Below, in pieces: positions 17,049-24,941 of a stretch of 52,411 bases of DNA. Position 1 is the first letter of the stretch, and each line of letters begins with the position of its first letter. The notes beneath the pieces were generated by a model. The model worked only from the letters and a program-made list of their open reading frames with translations. It made no database searches and was not told where the DNA came from. The DNA is from an uncultured Burkholderiales bacterium (lineage in GTDB: Bacteria; Pseudomonadota; Gammaproteobacteria; Burkholderiales; Burkholderiaceae_C), in assembly GCA_937871935.1 (NCBI GenBank), contig CALMQI010000300.1:1-52411 (forward strand). The letters are read 5' to 3'. The translations under genes were made by a program, and so were the position numbers.

Positions 17049-17312
17049 ATGAACATCCCCAATGGCGATCAGTGGGCGGCCGCGTTCCTGGCATCTGAGC
17101 CCGAGTACGACGAGCCGGCGTGGGTCGACGCTTACGCGATGGCGATCGGCCGGTGCATGCCCCAGCTGGAACCTGACGAAGCGACGGCGCTGGCGGTCAC
17201 CGCGTACGAACGTGACGGCCTGTGGAACAACCCGAAGATCGCGGCGGGGCTCGACGCGGTGTTTGGGCCTCTGGTGTCGATGCCACCCCTTAGTCGGGAG
17301 CAGCCAAAGTGA
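17049..17312 (+). CDS. hypothetical protein (87 aa)
   Basis: Acidic 87-aa ORF (MNIPNGDQWAAAFLASEPEY onwards), divergent from the AP2 gene with a 56-bp gap. Its stop overlaps the next GTG start, making it the first gene of a coupled three-gene run ending with the HNH nuclease. No family recognised. Confidence 0.55.
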   Translation: MNIPNGDQWAAAFLASEPEYDEPAWVDAYAMAIGRCMPQLEPDEATALAVTAYERDGLWNNPKIAAGLDAVFGPLVSMPPLSREQPK

Positions 17313-17779
17313 GTGGCCTGCACGACAAGGGATTCTTCGACCTTCAAACGCCCGCCGATCTGTTGGGCAAGCTCGGTCGCGAACTCGAACGGATGCAATC
17401 AGCACCGCGCGACATCGACCACGCGTTCAACTTCTTCGTCACGGCCGAGCACATGCTGGATTGGCTGTACCCCGGCAAAGCCAATGACACCAAGAGAAGC
17501 GAAGCAAGAAAGCTTCCCTTGCTGGCACTGGTCTCGCATATCGCCAACGGCAGCAAGCACTTTATGGCCGAAGCAAAGAGGCACAAGTCGATGACCTGGA
17601 CGGTCGAGGTTCACCGGCACGAGGTACAGCTCTGCATCGTGGTGACATTCGACACAGGTCTGTCTTACGGCTCGGAACGCATGATCAGGCCGGTAGGTGA
17701 CATTGCACGGCTGGTGTTCGAACACTGGCGGGGCGAGCTTTCCAAAGGCGCCACGGCGATGGCTTCTGCGCCGCCGTGA
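17309..17779 (+). CDS. hypothetical protein (156 aa)
   Basis: Starts at GTG 17309, preceded by GGGAG and overlapping the upstream stop. Mostly helical: AFNFFVTAEHMLDWLYPG and LLALVSHIANGSKHF are the distinctive motifs, followed by a beta-rich end. The ANGSKHF motif recurs in unnamed phage and bacterial proteins that I cannot assign. Coupled by a GTGA overlap to the HNH gene, so a joint role is plausible but unproven. Confidence 0.6.
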   Translation: MSGLHDKGFFDLQTPADLLGKLGRELERMQSAPRDIDHAFNFFVTAEHMLDWLYPGKANDTKRSEARKLPLLALVSHIANGSKHFMAEAKRHKSMTWTVEVHRHEVQLCIVVTFDTGLSYGSERMIRPVGDIARLVFEHWRGELSKGATAMASAPP

Positions 17780-18099
17780 ACCGCTGGAACATTCCTGCCT
17801 GGCTTGAGCATGAGGTCGTTCAACGCGACCGCCAATGCGTCTACTGCGGGGTCGAATTCCTCTCGGCGCCAGCACCTAGGCGCGTCAGGCGGTCGTGGGA
17901 GCACATCGTCAACGACGCTCGCATCGTCACGCGCGAGAACATCGTGCTCTGCTGCATCTCGTGCAACGCGAGCAAAGGCGCCAGGGCCCTCACCTCGTGG
18001 CTGGAGTCGAAGTATTGCAGGCAGCGCGGCATCACTGCCGCGTCCGTGGCGGCCGTGGTCCAGGTCGCTCTCGCTCTTGGTGATTCGCCGGCACCTTGA
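17776..18099 (+). CDS. HNH endonuclease
   Basis: 107-aa HNH protein: zinc-binding C21xxC24 and C60xxC63 pairs, the metal/catalytic WEHI (His43), Asn55 in ENIVL, and CNASKG near residue 63. This is the compact McrA/phage-type HNH arrangement. GTG start overlaps the preceding stop. Possible roles are packaging-associated nicking (as HNH next to terminases), homing, or defence; no terminase is nearby. Confidence 0.85.
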   Translation: MNRWNIPAWLEHEVVQRDRQCVYCGVEFLSAPAPRRVRRSWEHIVNDARIVTRENIVLCCISCNASKGARALTSWLESKYCRQRGITAASVAAVVQVALALGDSPAP

Positions 18100-18159
18100 A
18101 GGAGTAGCATGACACCGGCCGTTCCGGTGGAGCGGACTGTCACGTACGGAGGATTGAAC

Positions 18160-18408
18160 ATGGCGAAGAACACCAAGCAAACGTCCCAGGACGTTGCAGC
18201 ACTGGCCGCGCGGTTGATGAACAACTCCAGCGCCTCACACATCCAGAGGCAGCTCGCTGGGGCTGCGTTGGCGCAATCGCGCACCGGCAAGCAGACCAGC
18301 GCAAAGATGGAAGACCTGGCGTCCAAGGCACTGAGCGACAAGCGCTCTGCGGATGACACCAAGAAGCTCGCGGCCTCGGTGCTTTCGCAGGCCAACAAGA
18401 AGCGTTAG
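18160..18408 (+). CDS. conserved small helical protein
   Basis: 82 aa from ATG 18160, chosen because GGAGG sits 7 nt upstream. Start MAKNTKQTSQDVAALAARLM, two similar Ala/Leu helices, and an end of KKLAASVLSQANKKR. Proteins with this beginning and end are widespread on plasmids and in islands but have no known function. Confidence 0.7.
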   Translation: MAKNTKQTSQDVAALAARLMNNSSASHIQRQLAGAALAQSRTGKQTSAKMEDLASKALSDKRSADDTKKLAASVLSQANKKR

Positions 18409-18414
18409 CCCGTC

Positions 18415-18633
18415 ATGCCCACCGACCCCACCGCCGAACAGGTGCTCGCCGAGCTGCTGCGCGCGCGGCTGACGAAGACCCCCGAGCTGGCGGCGAAGCA
18501 ACGTCGCCTGCTGGAGGTACTGCTCAATCCACCGCCCGGCGCGCCTGAAGCGCCTGGCGTGCTGGAGCAGCAGCACCAGCAGCGAATGGCCGACGCTGTC
18601 GCCGCGAAGTTGTGGCCGAAGCGGGACGCGTGA
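18415..18633 (+). CDS. small hypothetical protein (72 aa)
   Basis: Helical ORF (LAELLRARLTKTPELAAKQR, then VLEQQHQQRMADAVAAKLW), 6 nt after the preceding gene. No family recognised. Confidence 0.5.
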   Translation: MPTDPTAEQVLAELLRARLTKTPELAAKQRRLLEVLLNPPPGAPEAPGVLEQQHQQRMADAVAAKLWPKRDA

Positions 18634-18974
18634 CTGCCGCGCCACCAAGAATCGCGGCTATGCCACCGTCCAATCTGTCCATCGTCGCGCTCGCGGTTGC
18701 GCTGCTATTGGGCTTGCACGCACCAGCGATAGATAACACCGGTTCGCGCCAGCTAAGCGAACCGGCGAGGCCGCACGACCCTCATACGGAAGTCGAACCG
18801 GCGGAGACCGCGCTAGCCGTGGGCGAGCAACGCGAAGCCCGTCCAGGTGGCTTCGGGTTCAGCGATTCGGCGACCGCTACGGTGTTGCGCCCTGCGGCTC
18901 AGCCATCCAGAGACGCGATAGCCTTGATGTCGGGCTGGTTGGACGTCGAGGTATTGCCGATGGCCGGCTCATAG
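18630..18974 (+). CDS. possible secreted hypothetical protein
   Basis: GTG 18630 overlaps the preceding stop by 4 nt. A hydrophobic stretch (NLSIVALAVALLLGLHAPA) resembles a signal peptide; the rest is low-complexity and acidic. Its last 76 nt overlap the end of a minus-strand gene with a good Shine-Dalgarno, so its 3' part or the whole ORF may be spurious. Confidence 0.3.
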   Translation: MTAAPPRIAAMPPSNLSIVALAVALLLGLHAPAIDNTGSRQLSEPARPHDPHTEVEPAETALAVGEQREARPGGFGFSDSATATVLRPAAQPSRDAIALMSGWLDVEVLPMAGS

Positions 18975-19060
18975 CCGTCCAGCAGCCGCTGCGCGGCCAG
19001 CAAGTAGACGATCCGCTCCGCGGGCGTCAGGTCGTCGAAGGTGATCGGGGTCTGGTTCAT
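18899..19060 (-). CDS. small hypothetical protein (53 aa)
   Basis: ATG 19060 has GGAG 7 nt upstream. The peptide MNQTPITFDDLTPAERIVYL is followed by a helix and a polar tail. It appears to be the last gene of the long minus-strand operon. No family recognised. Confidence 0.55.
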   Translation of the reverse strand: MNQTPITFDDLTPAERIVYLLAAQRLLDGYEPAIGNTSTSNQPDIKAIASLDG

Positions 19061-19200
19061 GGTGATCTCCGGTGAGTGATTGGAGACGCCATGCTGCCCC
19101 ACTGATCCCTGCTAAGGCAACTTGACCAAACGCTAAAGTCAAGCGCACCTATGCGCGCTGTAGCACTTGCTACCCGACCACCGCGCGGGGCCTTTCACCA

Positions 19201-19314
19201 TCACCGTGTCGTGATGGGCCGGCGCGCCTTCTTGGCAGGCCTTGAGTGCAAGGTGGACTTTGGCCTCGGCAGAGCCTTCGCCGGACGGGCTGGGCGCTTC
19301 TTCGCGACGCGCAT
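19201..19314 (-). CDS. 37-aa very basic peptide
   Basis: Begins MRVAKKRPARPAKALPRPKS and ends KKARRPITTR: almost only Lys, Arg, Pro, Ala. Its ATG shares one base with the stop of the upstream gene (TGATG), a termination-reinitiation arrangement, so translation is likely. The composition suggests a nucleic-acid-binding, protamine-like peptide. Confidence 0.5.
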   Translation of the reverse strand: MRVAKKRPARPAKALPRPKSTLHSRPAKKARRPITTR

Positions 19315-19577
19315 CACAGCAGCAGGCCGCCGTTCTTGCGCTGAATGACGCCGACGTTGCGCGGCGCCCGCTCGGTCCGGCCCGTTGCCGGCCCGGCCCC
19401 GCCTTCGCCGGTCAGCACCGTCCCGCGGCTGGCCGGGCGCGACAGCGACGCACCGCCGGCACCTGACATCGCACCGCCACCAGACCCTGAACCGAGGCTG
19501 GCCGCCCCGATACCGCTTCCGATGCTCTGCGTCGCGACGGCGCCGACGGCGGGTGTTTGTGAACTACCGATGCACAT
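19314..19577 (-). CDS. phage-type small structural-like protein
   Basis: 87 aa beginning MCIGSSQTPAVGAVAT, a Gly/Ser/Ala-rich centre, and an end with RGTVLTGEGGAG and QRKNGGLLL. Short proteins starting MC-G-S with a C-terminal LTG motif are common near portal or internal-protein genes in phages; their role is undefined. Shine-Dalgarno-like GGGGAA precedes ATG 19577. Confidence 0.6.
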   Translation of the reverse strand: MCIGSSQTPAVGAVATQSIGSGIGAASLGSGSGGGAMSGAGGASLSRPASRGTVLTGEGGAGPATGRTERAPRNVGVIQRKNGGLLL

Positions 19578-19597
19578 GGTCTTTCCCCAAATTGAGT

Positions 19598-20227
19598 TCA
19601 CAGCCCGTGGGCCAGCGTGCGGAACTGCGCGCCGACCTTCGTCACCCCGACAACGAGCAAACGGCCGCCCCACATGTGGGGTCGTCCTGGCGTCGCGTTG
19701 CGACCGCAGGCGATCTGCGCACGCGCGAGCCGCACGAGGTCGTCTGCGTCTGCGGGACGCCAGGTCGGCGTCGCGAAGTCGGGCTTGAACTCATCGGTCA
19801 TCGGGGCGGCGTAGAAGTCGGTCAGCTCGGTCTGTTGGAACTGCTCGCCGGGCATCTTGAAGAACTGCAGCGCCACCATCCGGTTCGCCAACGGCGACCA
19901 GCCGACTACAACCAGCTCCTGAGCACCGCGCGCGACGCTGTGGTCTGGCGGTACGTCTTGCGACTCGACCCTGGTCAGTTGCGCGACGAGGTCCGGCAAT
20001 TCGCGCTGCAAGATCTCCACCGCGTCGTCGAACGACGTCGCGAAGACCAGCCGGTCGGCGACATTGCGCAGCAGATCACCCGTGCCGCGCGCCGCGATCA
20101 CGGTGTTGATGTGGGGCACGAGGTGCACCTTGCTGGTCTCGCAGGTGCGCCCGTCCGGGAAAGCAGTCTGCGTGTCGACAGCAACCGTTGCGCAGTTGTC
20201 GTCCCGAATGAGCGTGATGATGCTCAT
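19598..20227 (-). CDS. phage protein with proteasome/Ntn-hydrolase-like start
   Basis: 209 aa. The first half (MSIITLIRDDNCATVAVDTQ, a KVHLVPHINTVIAARGTGD strand-turn, then helices) follows the strand pattern of HslV/20S-type Ntn hydrolases, as in phage proteins annotated proteasome-like. A clear N-terminal catalytic Thr is not evident, so activity is doubtful. ATG 20227 lies just after the upstream stop within the coupled operon. Confidence 0.5.
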   Translation of the reverse strand: MSIITLIRDDNCATVAVDTQTAFPDGRTCETSKVHLVPHINTVIAARGTGDLLRNVADRLVFATSFDDAVEILQRELPDLVAQLTRVESQDVPPDHSVARGAQELVVVGWSPLANRMVALQFFKMPGEQFQQTELTDFYAAPMTDEFKPDFATPTWRPADADDLVRLARAQIACGRNATPGRPHMWGGRLLVVGVTKVGAQFRTLAHGL

Positions 20228-20231
20228 GCGT

Positions 20232-20930
20232 TCACCCGCCGAGCGCCGCTGGCTTGCTGTCGACGATGAGCGAGGCCGGCAGCGTCAGCGCCTGAGCGCC
20301 CGCCGAGCGCAGGCCGCTCACCACGCCGCCTTCAACGAGCCCCATCGGGCGAGTGATCTTCTCCTCGTCGAACACCGGCGTGCGGGCACGCTCGGCGAAG
20401 CCTTCAGCGATACGGCGCAGCGGGTTCCCCCCGATCGACGTAACGTTCTCCAGCGGGTCGAGGACCGGGGCGGCAACCTCGAACAGCGCGCGGAACATGC
20501 CGGCCATGCCGCGCGCCGTGTCGTTGACAGCGCCCTTGCCGACCTGCCCGAACAGCGTCGGTCCACCGGCGTTGGCGCCCATGACGAAGCGCGTCGTGGC
20601 GGCGATGTGCGACTCGATCTGCGACAGCAACCCGCTTTCGTCATGAGCCAAGCGGCTGAAGTCGGCGTCGCTGTATTTGCGCCGCAGCACCGGCGCGTTC
20701 GCCGTGTCGGTGTCGATGCGCTTCATCGTCGCTTCGCGGTTGCTCTGCTCGGGTGTCGCGTCGACCGCGGCCGTCGGGTAGCCAAGGTAGCTGGCGACGC
20801 GCTTGCGCGCCGCGTACTGATCCGGATTCGTGTCGGCCGCGTCGCTGACCGTGGCAAGCATCCGTTGCCGGCGCTGCGCCTCCTCGGTCTGCATGAGGCT
20901 CAGGTACGGGTTCGCGGTGGTGTCGTTCAC
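20232..20930 (-). CDS. N-terminal part of a podophage internal (ejection) protein
   Basis: 232 aa from GTG 20930 (AGGAG 5 nt upstream; 4-nt overlap with the previous stop). The start NPYLSLMQTEEAQRR, NPDQYAARKRVASYLGYP, and the TANAPVLRRKYSDADFSRLA segment match in style the beginning of very large podophage virion proteins that often carry lytic transglycosylase or PLxRFG domains. Here the protein stops after a Gly/Ala-rich stretch with no enzyme domain: a truncation or a domesticated short form. Confidence 0.55.
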   Translation of the reverse strand: MNDTTANPYLSLMQTEEAQRRQRMLATVSDAADTNPDQYAARKRVASYLGYPTAAVDATPEQSNREATMKRIDTDTANAPVLRRKYSDADFSRLAHDESGLLSQIESHIAATTRFVMGANAGGPTLFGQVGKGAVNDTARGMAGMFRALFEVAAPVLDPLENVTSIGGNPLRRIAEGFAERARTPVFDEEKITRPMGLVEGGVVSGLRSAGAQALTLPASLIVDSKPAALGG

Positions 20931-21373
20931 GCTTGCTCCTTGCGCGTCATCTCGCCCTGAAGCAGGGCTTCGAGCAAGCGTCGGCCGGCCATGACGCCGA
21001 TGTGCTCGTATGCGACGTTCGCGGCGGGGCTGTGGTGCGTGGGCCGATCCGCGTCGGCGCTGTCGGTCTGTCCCGCCGCGCTCGGTTGCGGTCGCGCGTC
21101 GTACTCGGCGTCGGCCCGCTCCATCAGCCTCATCTGCGCGTCCCAGTCGTTCACCGCCCAGAGCGTGCCGTCGGCCGCGGTGTGCAACTTGATCGCGTGC
21201 TCTCCGCCCCCGCCGCGTTGCAGGCGATCGATCGCTTCGGCATCACGCGTCGGGTCGAGCTGCACGCCGGGGGGCGTCGCCTCGGATTCGTCGATCGGGT
21301 TGGCGTGCTCGTCGATGGCCTGGCCTACTTTCCAGGCGAGGTCCGCAATCATGTGGGGGCTGCTGTCGGTCAC
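20927..21373 (-). CDS. hypothetical operon protein (148 aa)
   Basis: Starts VTDSSPHMIADLAWKVGQAI at GTG 21373, which has CGGAG 6 nt upstream; ATG 21391 is an in-frame alternative. Acidic, mostly polar, ending in LLEALLQGEMTRKEQA. Coupled by overlap to the internal-protein fragment. No family recognised. Confidence 0.6.
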   Translation of the reverse strand: MTDSSPHMIADLAWKVGQAIDEHANPIDESEATPPGVQLDPTRDAEAIDRLQRGGGGEHAIKLHTAADGTLWAVNDWDAQMRLMERADAEYDARPQPSAAGQTDSADADRPTHHSPAANVAYEHIGVMAGRRLLEALLQGEMTRKEQA

Positions 21374-21399
21374 GTTGTTCTCCGCGATCATCAAGTTCG

Positions 21400-21609
21400 T
21401 CAGGCAAGGGTGGCACGCGCGCGTGCGCCGTCGACAATCGCGCGGATGCGCAGTCGCCGCTGATTCAGGTCCCGGACACCGTCTTCGATCGCCAGGATCG
21501 CCGACAGCCTCGTGTGTATTTCCAGTTCAGTGAACTCGCGCTCGGGGCCCTGCAGCGCGGCCTCGAACTTGTCGAGCCGCGTCTTGATGTTCGACGCCGC
21601 GTAGCTCAT
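21400..21609 (-). CDS. small helical operon protein (69 aa)
   Basis: ATG 21609 overlaps the upstream stop (ATGA). Sequence MSYAASNIKTRLDKFEAALQ followed by charged helices and a basic C-terminus. Probably co-translated with its neighbours. No family recognised. Confidence 0.6.
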   Translation of the reverse strand: MSYAASNIKTRLDKFEAALQGPEREFTELEIHTRLSAILAIEDGVRDLNQRRLRIRAIVDGARARATLA

Positions 21610-22043
21610 GCGATCTCGCCGATACCACCGGGGCGTCCGGCTTCGAGCCGATCCATGCGCGCCTTCAGCTCGTCGATTTCGACTGCGCGCGCCACGATGT
21701 CGAGGCACCGCAACAACCGCTCGCCCGCAGTCGCCGAGCACTGCCCGTCTGCGACGGCGGCTATCACCGCCTGCGCGCGATCCTGCAGCGTCGTCGCTGT
21801 CGCAAGGCCGGGAATCGAAACGGACTCCTCCGGCTCGCGCGGCGGGGGTGCGATGTAGGCCAGGAACAGCGCGATGGACTTGGGGTCGCCGGCTACGGCC
21901 AGCTCACTCAGCTTGGTCATCACCTCGACCCGCTTCGGCTCGAGGTACTCGGCGATCAGCTCGGCCTTGCTCGGCCCGCGACGCCGTAGCGGCCTGACGC
22001 GGTGGCCCGGCAGCAGCTGGCCGGTGGAAGGGTCGCGATCCAC
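21606..22043 (-). CDS. DUF5681-like phage protein
   Basis: 145 aa from GTG 22043. N-terminal basic stretch (TGQLLPGHRVRPLRRRGPSK), then VMTKLSELAVAGDPKSIALF, LAYIAPPPREPEESVSIPGL and a C-terminal helix pair VIAAVADGQCSATAGERLL and EIDELKARMDRLE. This order (basic N-terminus, LALAGD, P-P-R, activity-free helices with EL..R...LE) matches DUF5681 proteins, usually found near terminase genes in phages. No terminase is adjacent here. Confidence 0.6.
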   Translation of the reverse strand: MDRDPSTGQLLPGHRVRPLRRRGPSKAELIAEYLEPKRVEVMTKLSELAVAGDPKSIALFLAYIAPPPREPEESVSIPGLATATTLQDRAQAVIAAVADGQCSATAGERLLRCLDIVARAVEIDELKARMDRLEAGRPGGIGEIA

Positions 22044-22045
22044 GG

Positions 22046-22306
22046 TCAGTGCGACGACGCGGCGGCGCGCTCGACGGCCCCACGCTGTTCGGGCGACATG
22101 TGGTTAAGCTGGTGCTGCGTCTCGGCCATCATCTCGATGGCGCACACCTCGACGTGCTTGGCGATCAACCTAGCGCACGCACGGCGCAGTTCGTCGTTTC
22201 GCTCGGGACTGCTGCATCCATGTCGCTCGACGATGATCCCGGCGAGCTGGGCAGCGGTGATGGCGGCTTCAAGCGCGTCGGAACCGCGGTCGGACGGCGC
22301 GCTCAC
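22046..22306 (-). CDS. small helical operon protein (86 aa)
   Basis: GTG 22306 with GGGAGG 5 nt upstream and a GTGA overlap with the preceding stop. Helical, with ALEAAITAAQLAGIIVERHG and MMAETQHQLNHMSPEQRGAV as its clearest segments. No family recognised. Confidence 0.55.
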   Translation of the reverse strand: MSAPSDRGSDALEAAITAAQLAGIIVERHGCSSPERNDELRRACARLIAKHVEVCAIEMMAETQHQLNHMSPEQRGAVERAAASSH

Positions 22307-22953
22307 TTGAGCCTCCCGGCCAGGCGCAGCTGCCGCGCGCGGTTCGCGACGACCCGCACGACCTGTGGGTGATCGCCGAGTCCGGTGGTGTGCAGGTAGG
22401 ACTTCAGCTTCGGGTCGCTCGCGACGAGCGCCTTGGCGTCCTCGAGCGCGGTCCGCGCGGTCTCGCCGAACTCGGCGCGTAGCACGTCGTGCGCTTGCGC
22501 GCGCCACGTCGTCAGCTGCTCCTCGCTCACGCCGTTGACCGTGGCGCTCACCGCGATCTCGGTCAGGTGCTGCGCGTCGTCGCTGGTGACGCCATGCTGG
22601 TCGAACAGGCGGCCGGCGGCCTCCGCGTCGGCTCGTGCCACCTCGAGGTCGAAACCGGCACGGTCAGCGAGTTCGCTGCGCGCGGTTCGCATAGCGCTCC
22701 CGTAAGTCGACTCCAGGCGTGCACGCTCGGCGGCTTCGGCCTCCTCCACGTCGCGCAGGTTCTTGTGCGTCTCCTCGGCCTCGGCGACCGCTTCGGCGGC
22801 GGGGTCGGGCTTTGGCTCGCCGTAAAGCGCGGTCGCCGCCACGCCATCGGACATGGCTGGTGCGTCTGTCCGCGGCGTGGGGGTCCCCTTCGCAGTAGCA
22901 CTCGGTGCGCCGCCGCCGTAGAGTACGGCCGCTGCGTGTTGTTCGTCGATCAT
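22303..22953 (-). CDS. phage scaffold-like protein
   Basis: 216 aa from ATG 22953 (AAGGAG upstream). An early repeated AAVLYGGG / ATALYGEP motif, a long charged helical centre, then LRAEFGETARTALEDAKALV and PKLKSYLHTTGLGDHPQVVR at the C-terminus. The last pattern (helix, then TGLG-HP and a basic helix) is typical of capsid-assembly/scaffold-type proteins in tailed phages. No capsid gene is adjacent. If real, it would act on a helper phage capsid. Confidence 0.5.
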   Translation of the reverse strand: MIDEQHAAAVLYGGGAPSATAKGTPTPRTDAPAMSDGVAATALYGEPKPDPAAEAVAEAEETHKNLRDVEEAEAAERARLESTYGSAMRTARSELADRAGFDLEVARADAEAAGRLFDQHGVTSDDAQHLTEIAVSATVNGVSEEQLTTWRAQAHDVLRAEFGETARTALEDAKALVASDPKLKSYLHTTGLGDHPQVVRVVANRARQLRLAGRLK

Positions 22954-22966
22954 GTTGCGGTTCTCC

Positions 22967-23623
22967 TTATGCACGCGCAGCGCGGTGCGCGTCAGGCGAA
23001 CAGTGCACTGCCAGGACCGCCCGCAGACGTTCCAGCTCCTCCTGCGCTTGCGCTTCGGCGCTGGGCTGGGGTGTGGTCACACCGCTGATGGACACGAACG
23101 GCTTCAGCCGGGGGTCGGCGTCGATGATCTGCAGCAGGCCAGCCAACAGTGGGCCTAGGTTGCCATGGGCCAGCCCGTGGGCCGCGAGCACTCCTTCGCT
23201 CACGCGGCCTGGCTGGACCTCGGCGTCGGCCTGGGTCAGTCGCGACCAGCAGCCGGCGCCGAGTTGTGCCGAGCTTGCAAGCGCCACGCGCAGCGACTCC
23301 AACGCGCGATCGATCTGCCGGGCGGCGGCCACGCGGGCCTCGCCAAGCTCCACGACGCTGATCACATGGCCCCTCAGCCTCTCGACCGACTCGGCCTCGG
23401 CTGCTTCCTCGACTTCGGCCTCGGCAGCCACTCTCGCCGACGCGATCAGCTTCAGGTCGCGGTCTGCCCGCTGCAACTCGTCGTCGATCTTCTCGATGAC
23501 GTTGGGCTTGACCTTCTGGCGGACGACATCGAGCGCGAGTCGTTCGCGCTTGACCTGCAGCTCCTTGATGCTCTGCTCGACGCGCACACGCTCGGCATCG
23601 AGCTGGTGAATCATGCTGCTCAT
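22967..23623 (-). CDS. coiled-coil operon protein (218 aa)
   Basis: Starts MSSMIHQLDAERVRVEQSIK with continuous heptads for about 80 residues and a second helical half, then a low-complexity GVTTPQPSAEAQAQEELERL near the C-terminus. The C-terminal half holds a DPRLKPF segment similar in feel to the scaffold-like neighbour. Its TAA lies within the ribosome-binding region of the next gene. No enzyme motif. Confidence 0.6.
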   Translation of the reverse strand: MSSMIHQLDAERVRVEQSIKELQVKRERLALDVVRQKVKPNVIEKIDDELQRADRDLKLIASARVAAEAEVEEAAEAESVERLRGHVISVVELGEARVAAARQIDRALESLRVALASSAQLGAGCWSRLTQADAEVQPGRVSEGVLAAHGLAHGNLGPLLAGLLQIIDADPRLKPFVSISGVTTPQPSAEAQAQEELERLRAVLAVHCSPDAHRAARA

Positions 23624-23892
23624 TGCGCTGCTCCGAACTGTTCAGCGAACTCGGCCTGCAGCCGTGCCCCGGCGGCCTCGGCGTTGGCCTTCGCGATGCG
23701 CGGCGCCTGCGCGCAGGTCAGCTTGGCGTAGTGCTCGGCCACTACCGGGTCAGCCGGTCGCAGCCAAGTACTACCGTCCAGGCAGAGACGCTCGAGCACA
23801 TCGAATTCGGCGCCGGGTTCGCGCAGTTGCTCGCCGTCGTGGCCGCGCTCCAGTGCGACGACGCGCACCATCGTCATGTGGGTCTGCTCCAT
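23620..23892 (-). CDS. small operon protein (90 aa)
   Basis: ATG 23892 follows GGGGAG by about 6 nt; GTG 23898 would overlap the previous stop. Sequence MEQTHMTMVRVVALERGHDG, a strand-rich middle (CLDGSTWLRPAD), and a helical C-terminus. Resembles small phage proteins binding near head genes; no firm family. Confidence 0.6.
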   Translation of the reverse strand: MEQTHMTMVRVVALERGHDGEQLREPGAEFDVLERLCLDGSTWLRPADPVVAEHYAKLTCAQAPRIAKANAEAAGARLQAEFAEQFGAAQ

Positions 23893-23894
23893 GT

Positions 23895-24338
23895 TCACTC
23901 CCCTTTGTCCTTGGCCAGAAGGCCGGCCGCACGTTCGAGATCGCGTTCCGCTTCGACGCGCTCGGCGTCGATGGTTGCGATCCGTTCCTGCAGCGCCTCG
24001 GTCTGCTTTAGTGCCTTCGCATACCGTTGCTTCGCCGCCCGGTGATCTGCCTCCGCGGCAGCGATCGACCGCCGGTGGTGGTCTTCGATCACGGCCAACG
24101 CGCGGTCATAGCCGTTGAGCCCTTGACTGGCCGCCGCTCGCTCACTGTTTACGGCGTCGACTTCGTTTCGCGTTACCTCGGCTGCCAGTGCTTGCAGGAA
24201 GCGATCAGCGGCGGCCACCCATTGGCGCTCGGCGTTGGTCAACGACCCGTCGCTACGCGCCAGCTGCATGAAGCGCTTGAACCGTTCGTTGTCGTCTTCG
24301 ATCGACGCGACGGCAGCTTTGATGTCTTGAATGCTCAT
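23895..24338 (-). CDS. coiled-coil operon protein (147 aa)
   Basis: MSIQDIKAAVASIEDDNERF start, then almost wholly helical with long coiled-coil heptads in the second half (AEADHRAAKQRYAKALKQTE and onward). Downstream of the cement-like gene by 13 nt. Unknown role; might be a scaffold or structural co-factor. Confidence 0.6.
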   Translation of the reverse strand: MSIQDIKAAVASIEDDNERFKRFMQLARSDGSLTNAERQWVAAADRFLQALAAEVTRNEVDAVNSERAAASQGLNGYDRALAVIEDHHRRSIAAAEADHRAAKQRYAKALKQTEALQERIATIDAERVEAERDLERAAGLLAKDKGE

Positions 24339-24350
24339 GGTGTCGGCTCC

Positions 24351-24824
24351 CTACTGCACGGCAAAGCCGGACTTGTAGGCGCGCGAGTTGCGCTGGATGT
24401 TCGACGTGATGAACGCGTCAAACGCGCCCGCGGTCAGCGGACCGCTGGCGACGGTGAAGCGCACGCCGAGGTACCGCTTCCAGCTGTCGCTCGGCGGCAG
24501 CGCAATGGCCCACACGGTGGTGCCGATCGGAGCGAACGAGGCGAACGGGAGGACGCCGGTCTGCGCGATCACGGTGCTCGCGCTCAAGTCGCTGTTCGGG
24601 CTGGTCTCCAGGCTGACTTGCAGCGTGGCATCCGAGCCCACGTCGGTGCACGCCACCGCGGTGCGCACCACCAGACAGAGCGGCGTCGCGTCAAGCCGGT
24701 CCTGCACCGCGGCCTGGCTGCCGGCGCCGAGGTTGAGTGCGCGCAGGTCGGCGATGTTCTGGCCGACGGCACTGGTGGTCACGGCCTGGGCGACAGCGAG
24801 TTCAAGCGTGGAGTCGATGTACAT
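24351..24824 (-). CDS. Bbp16-like capsid cement protein
   Basis: 157 aa from ATG 24824. Start MYIDSTLELAVAQAVTTSAV, then NIADLRALNLG, alternating beta strands (LCLVVRTAVACTDVG, ATLQVSLETSPN) and YLGVRFTVASGPLTAG followed by a C-terminal KSGFAVQ. This matches the layout of the Bordetella phage BPP-1 Bbp16 decoration (cement) family, which stabilises capsids. In BPP-1 the gene follows the major capsid gene; here no capsid gene is present upstream. A decoration protein without capsid gene recalls P4 Psu. Confidence 0.65.
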   Translation of the reverse strand: MYIDSTLELAVAQAVTTSAVGQNIADLRALNLGAGSQAAVQDRLDATPLCLVVRTAVACTDVGSDATLQVSLETSPNSDLSASTVIAQTGVLPFASFAPIGTTVWAIALPPSDSWKRYLGVRFTVASGPLTAGAFDAFITSNIQRNSRAYKSGFAVQ

Positions 24825-24941
24825 CAGATGCCTTCCAAGGGTTCGGGCTTCGAAGCTGGGATAGATCAGACCGTCCCAATATCGCCCGAACCGCCCGCCC
24901 TGCGGGGCATCCGCGCACGCGGCGCACACGTGAGGCTCTAT

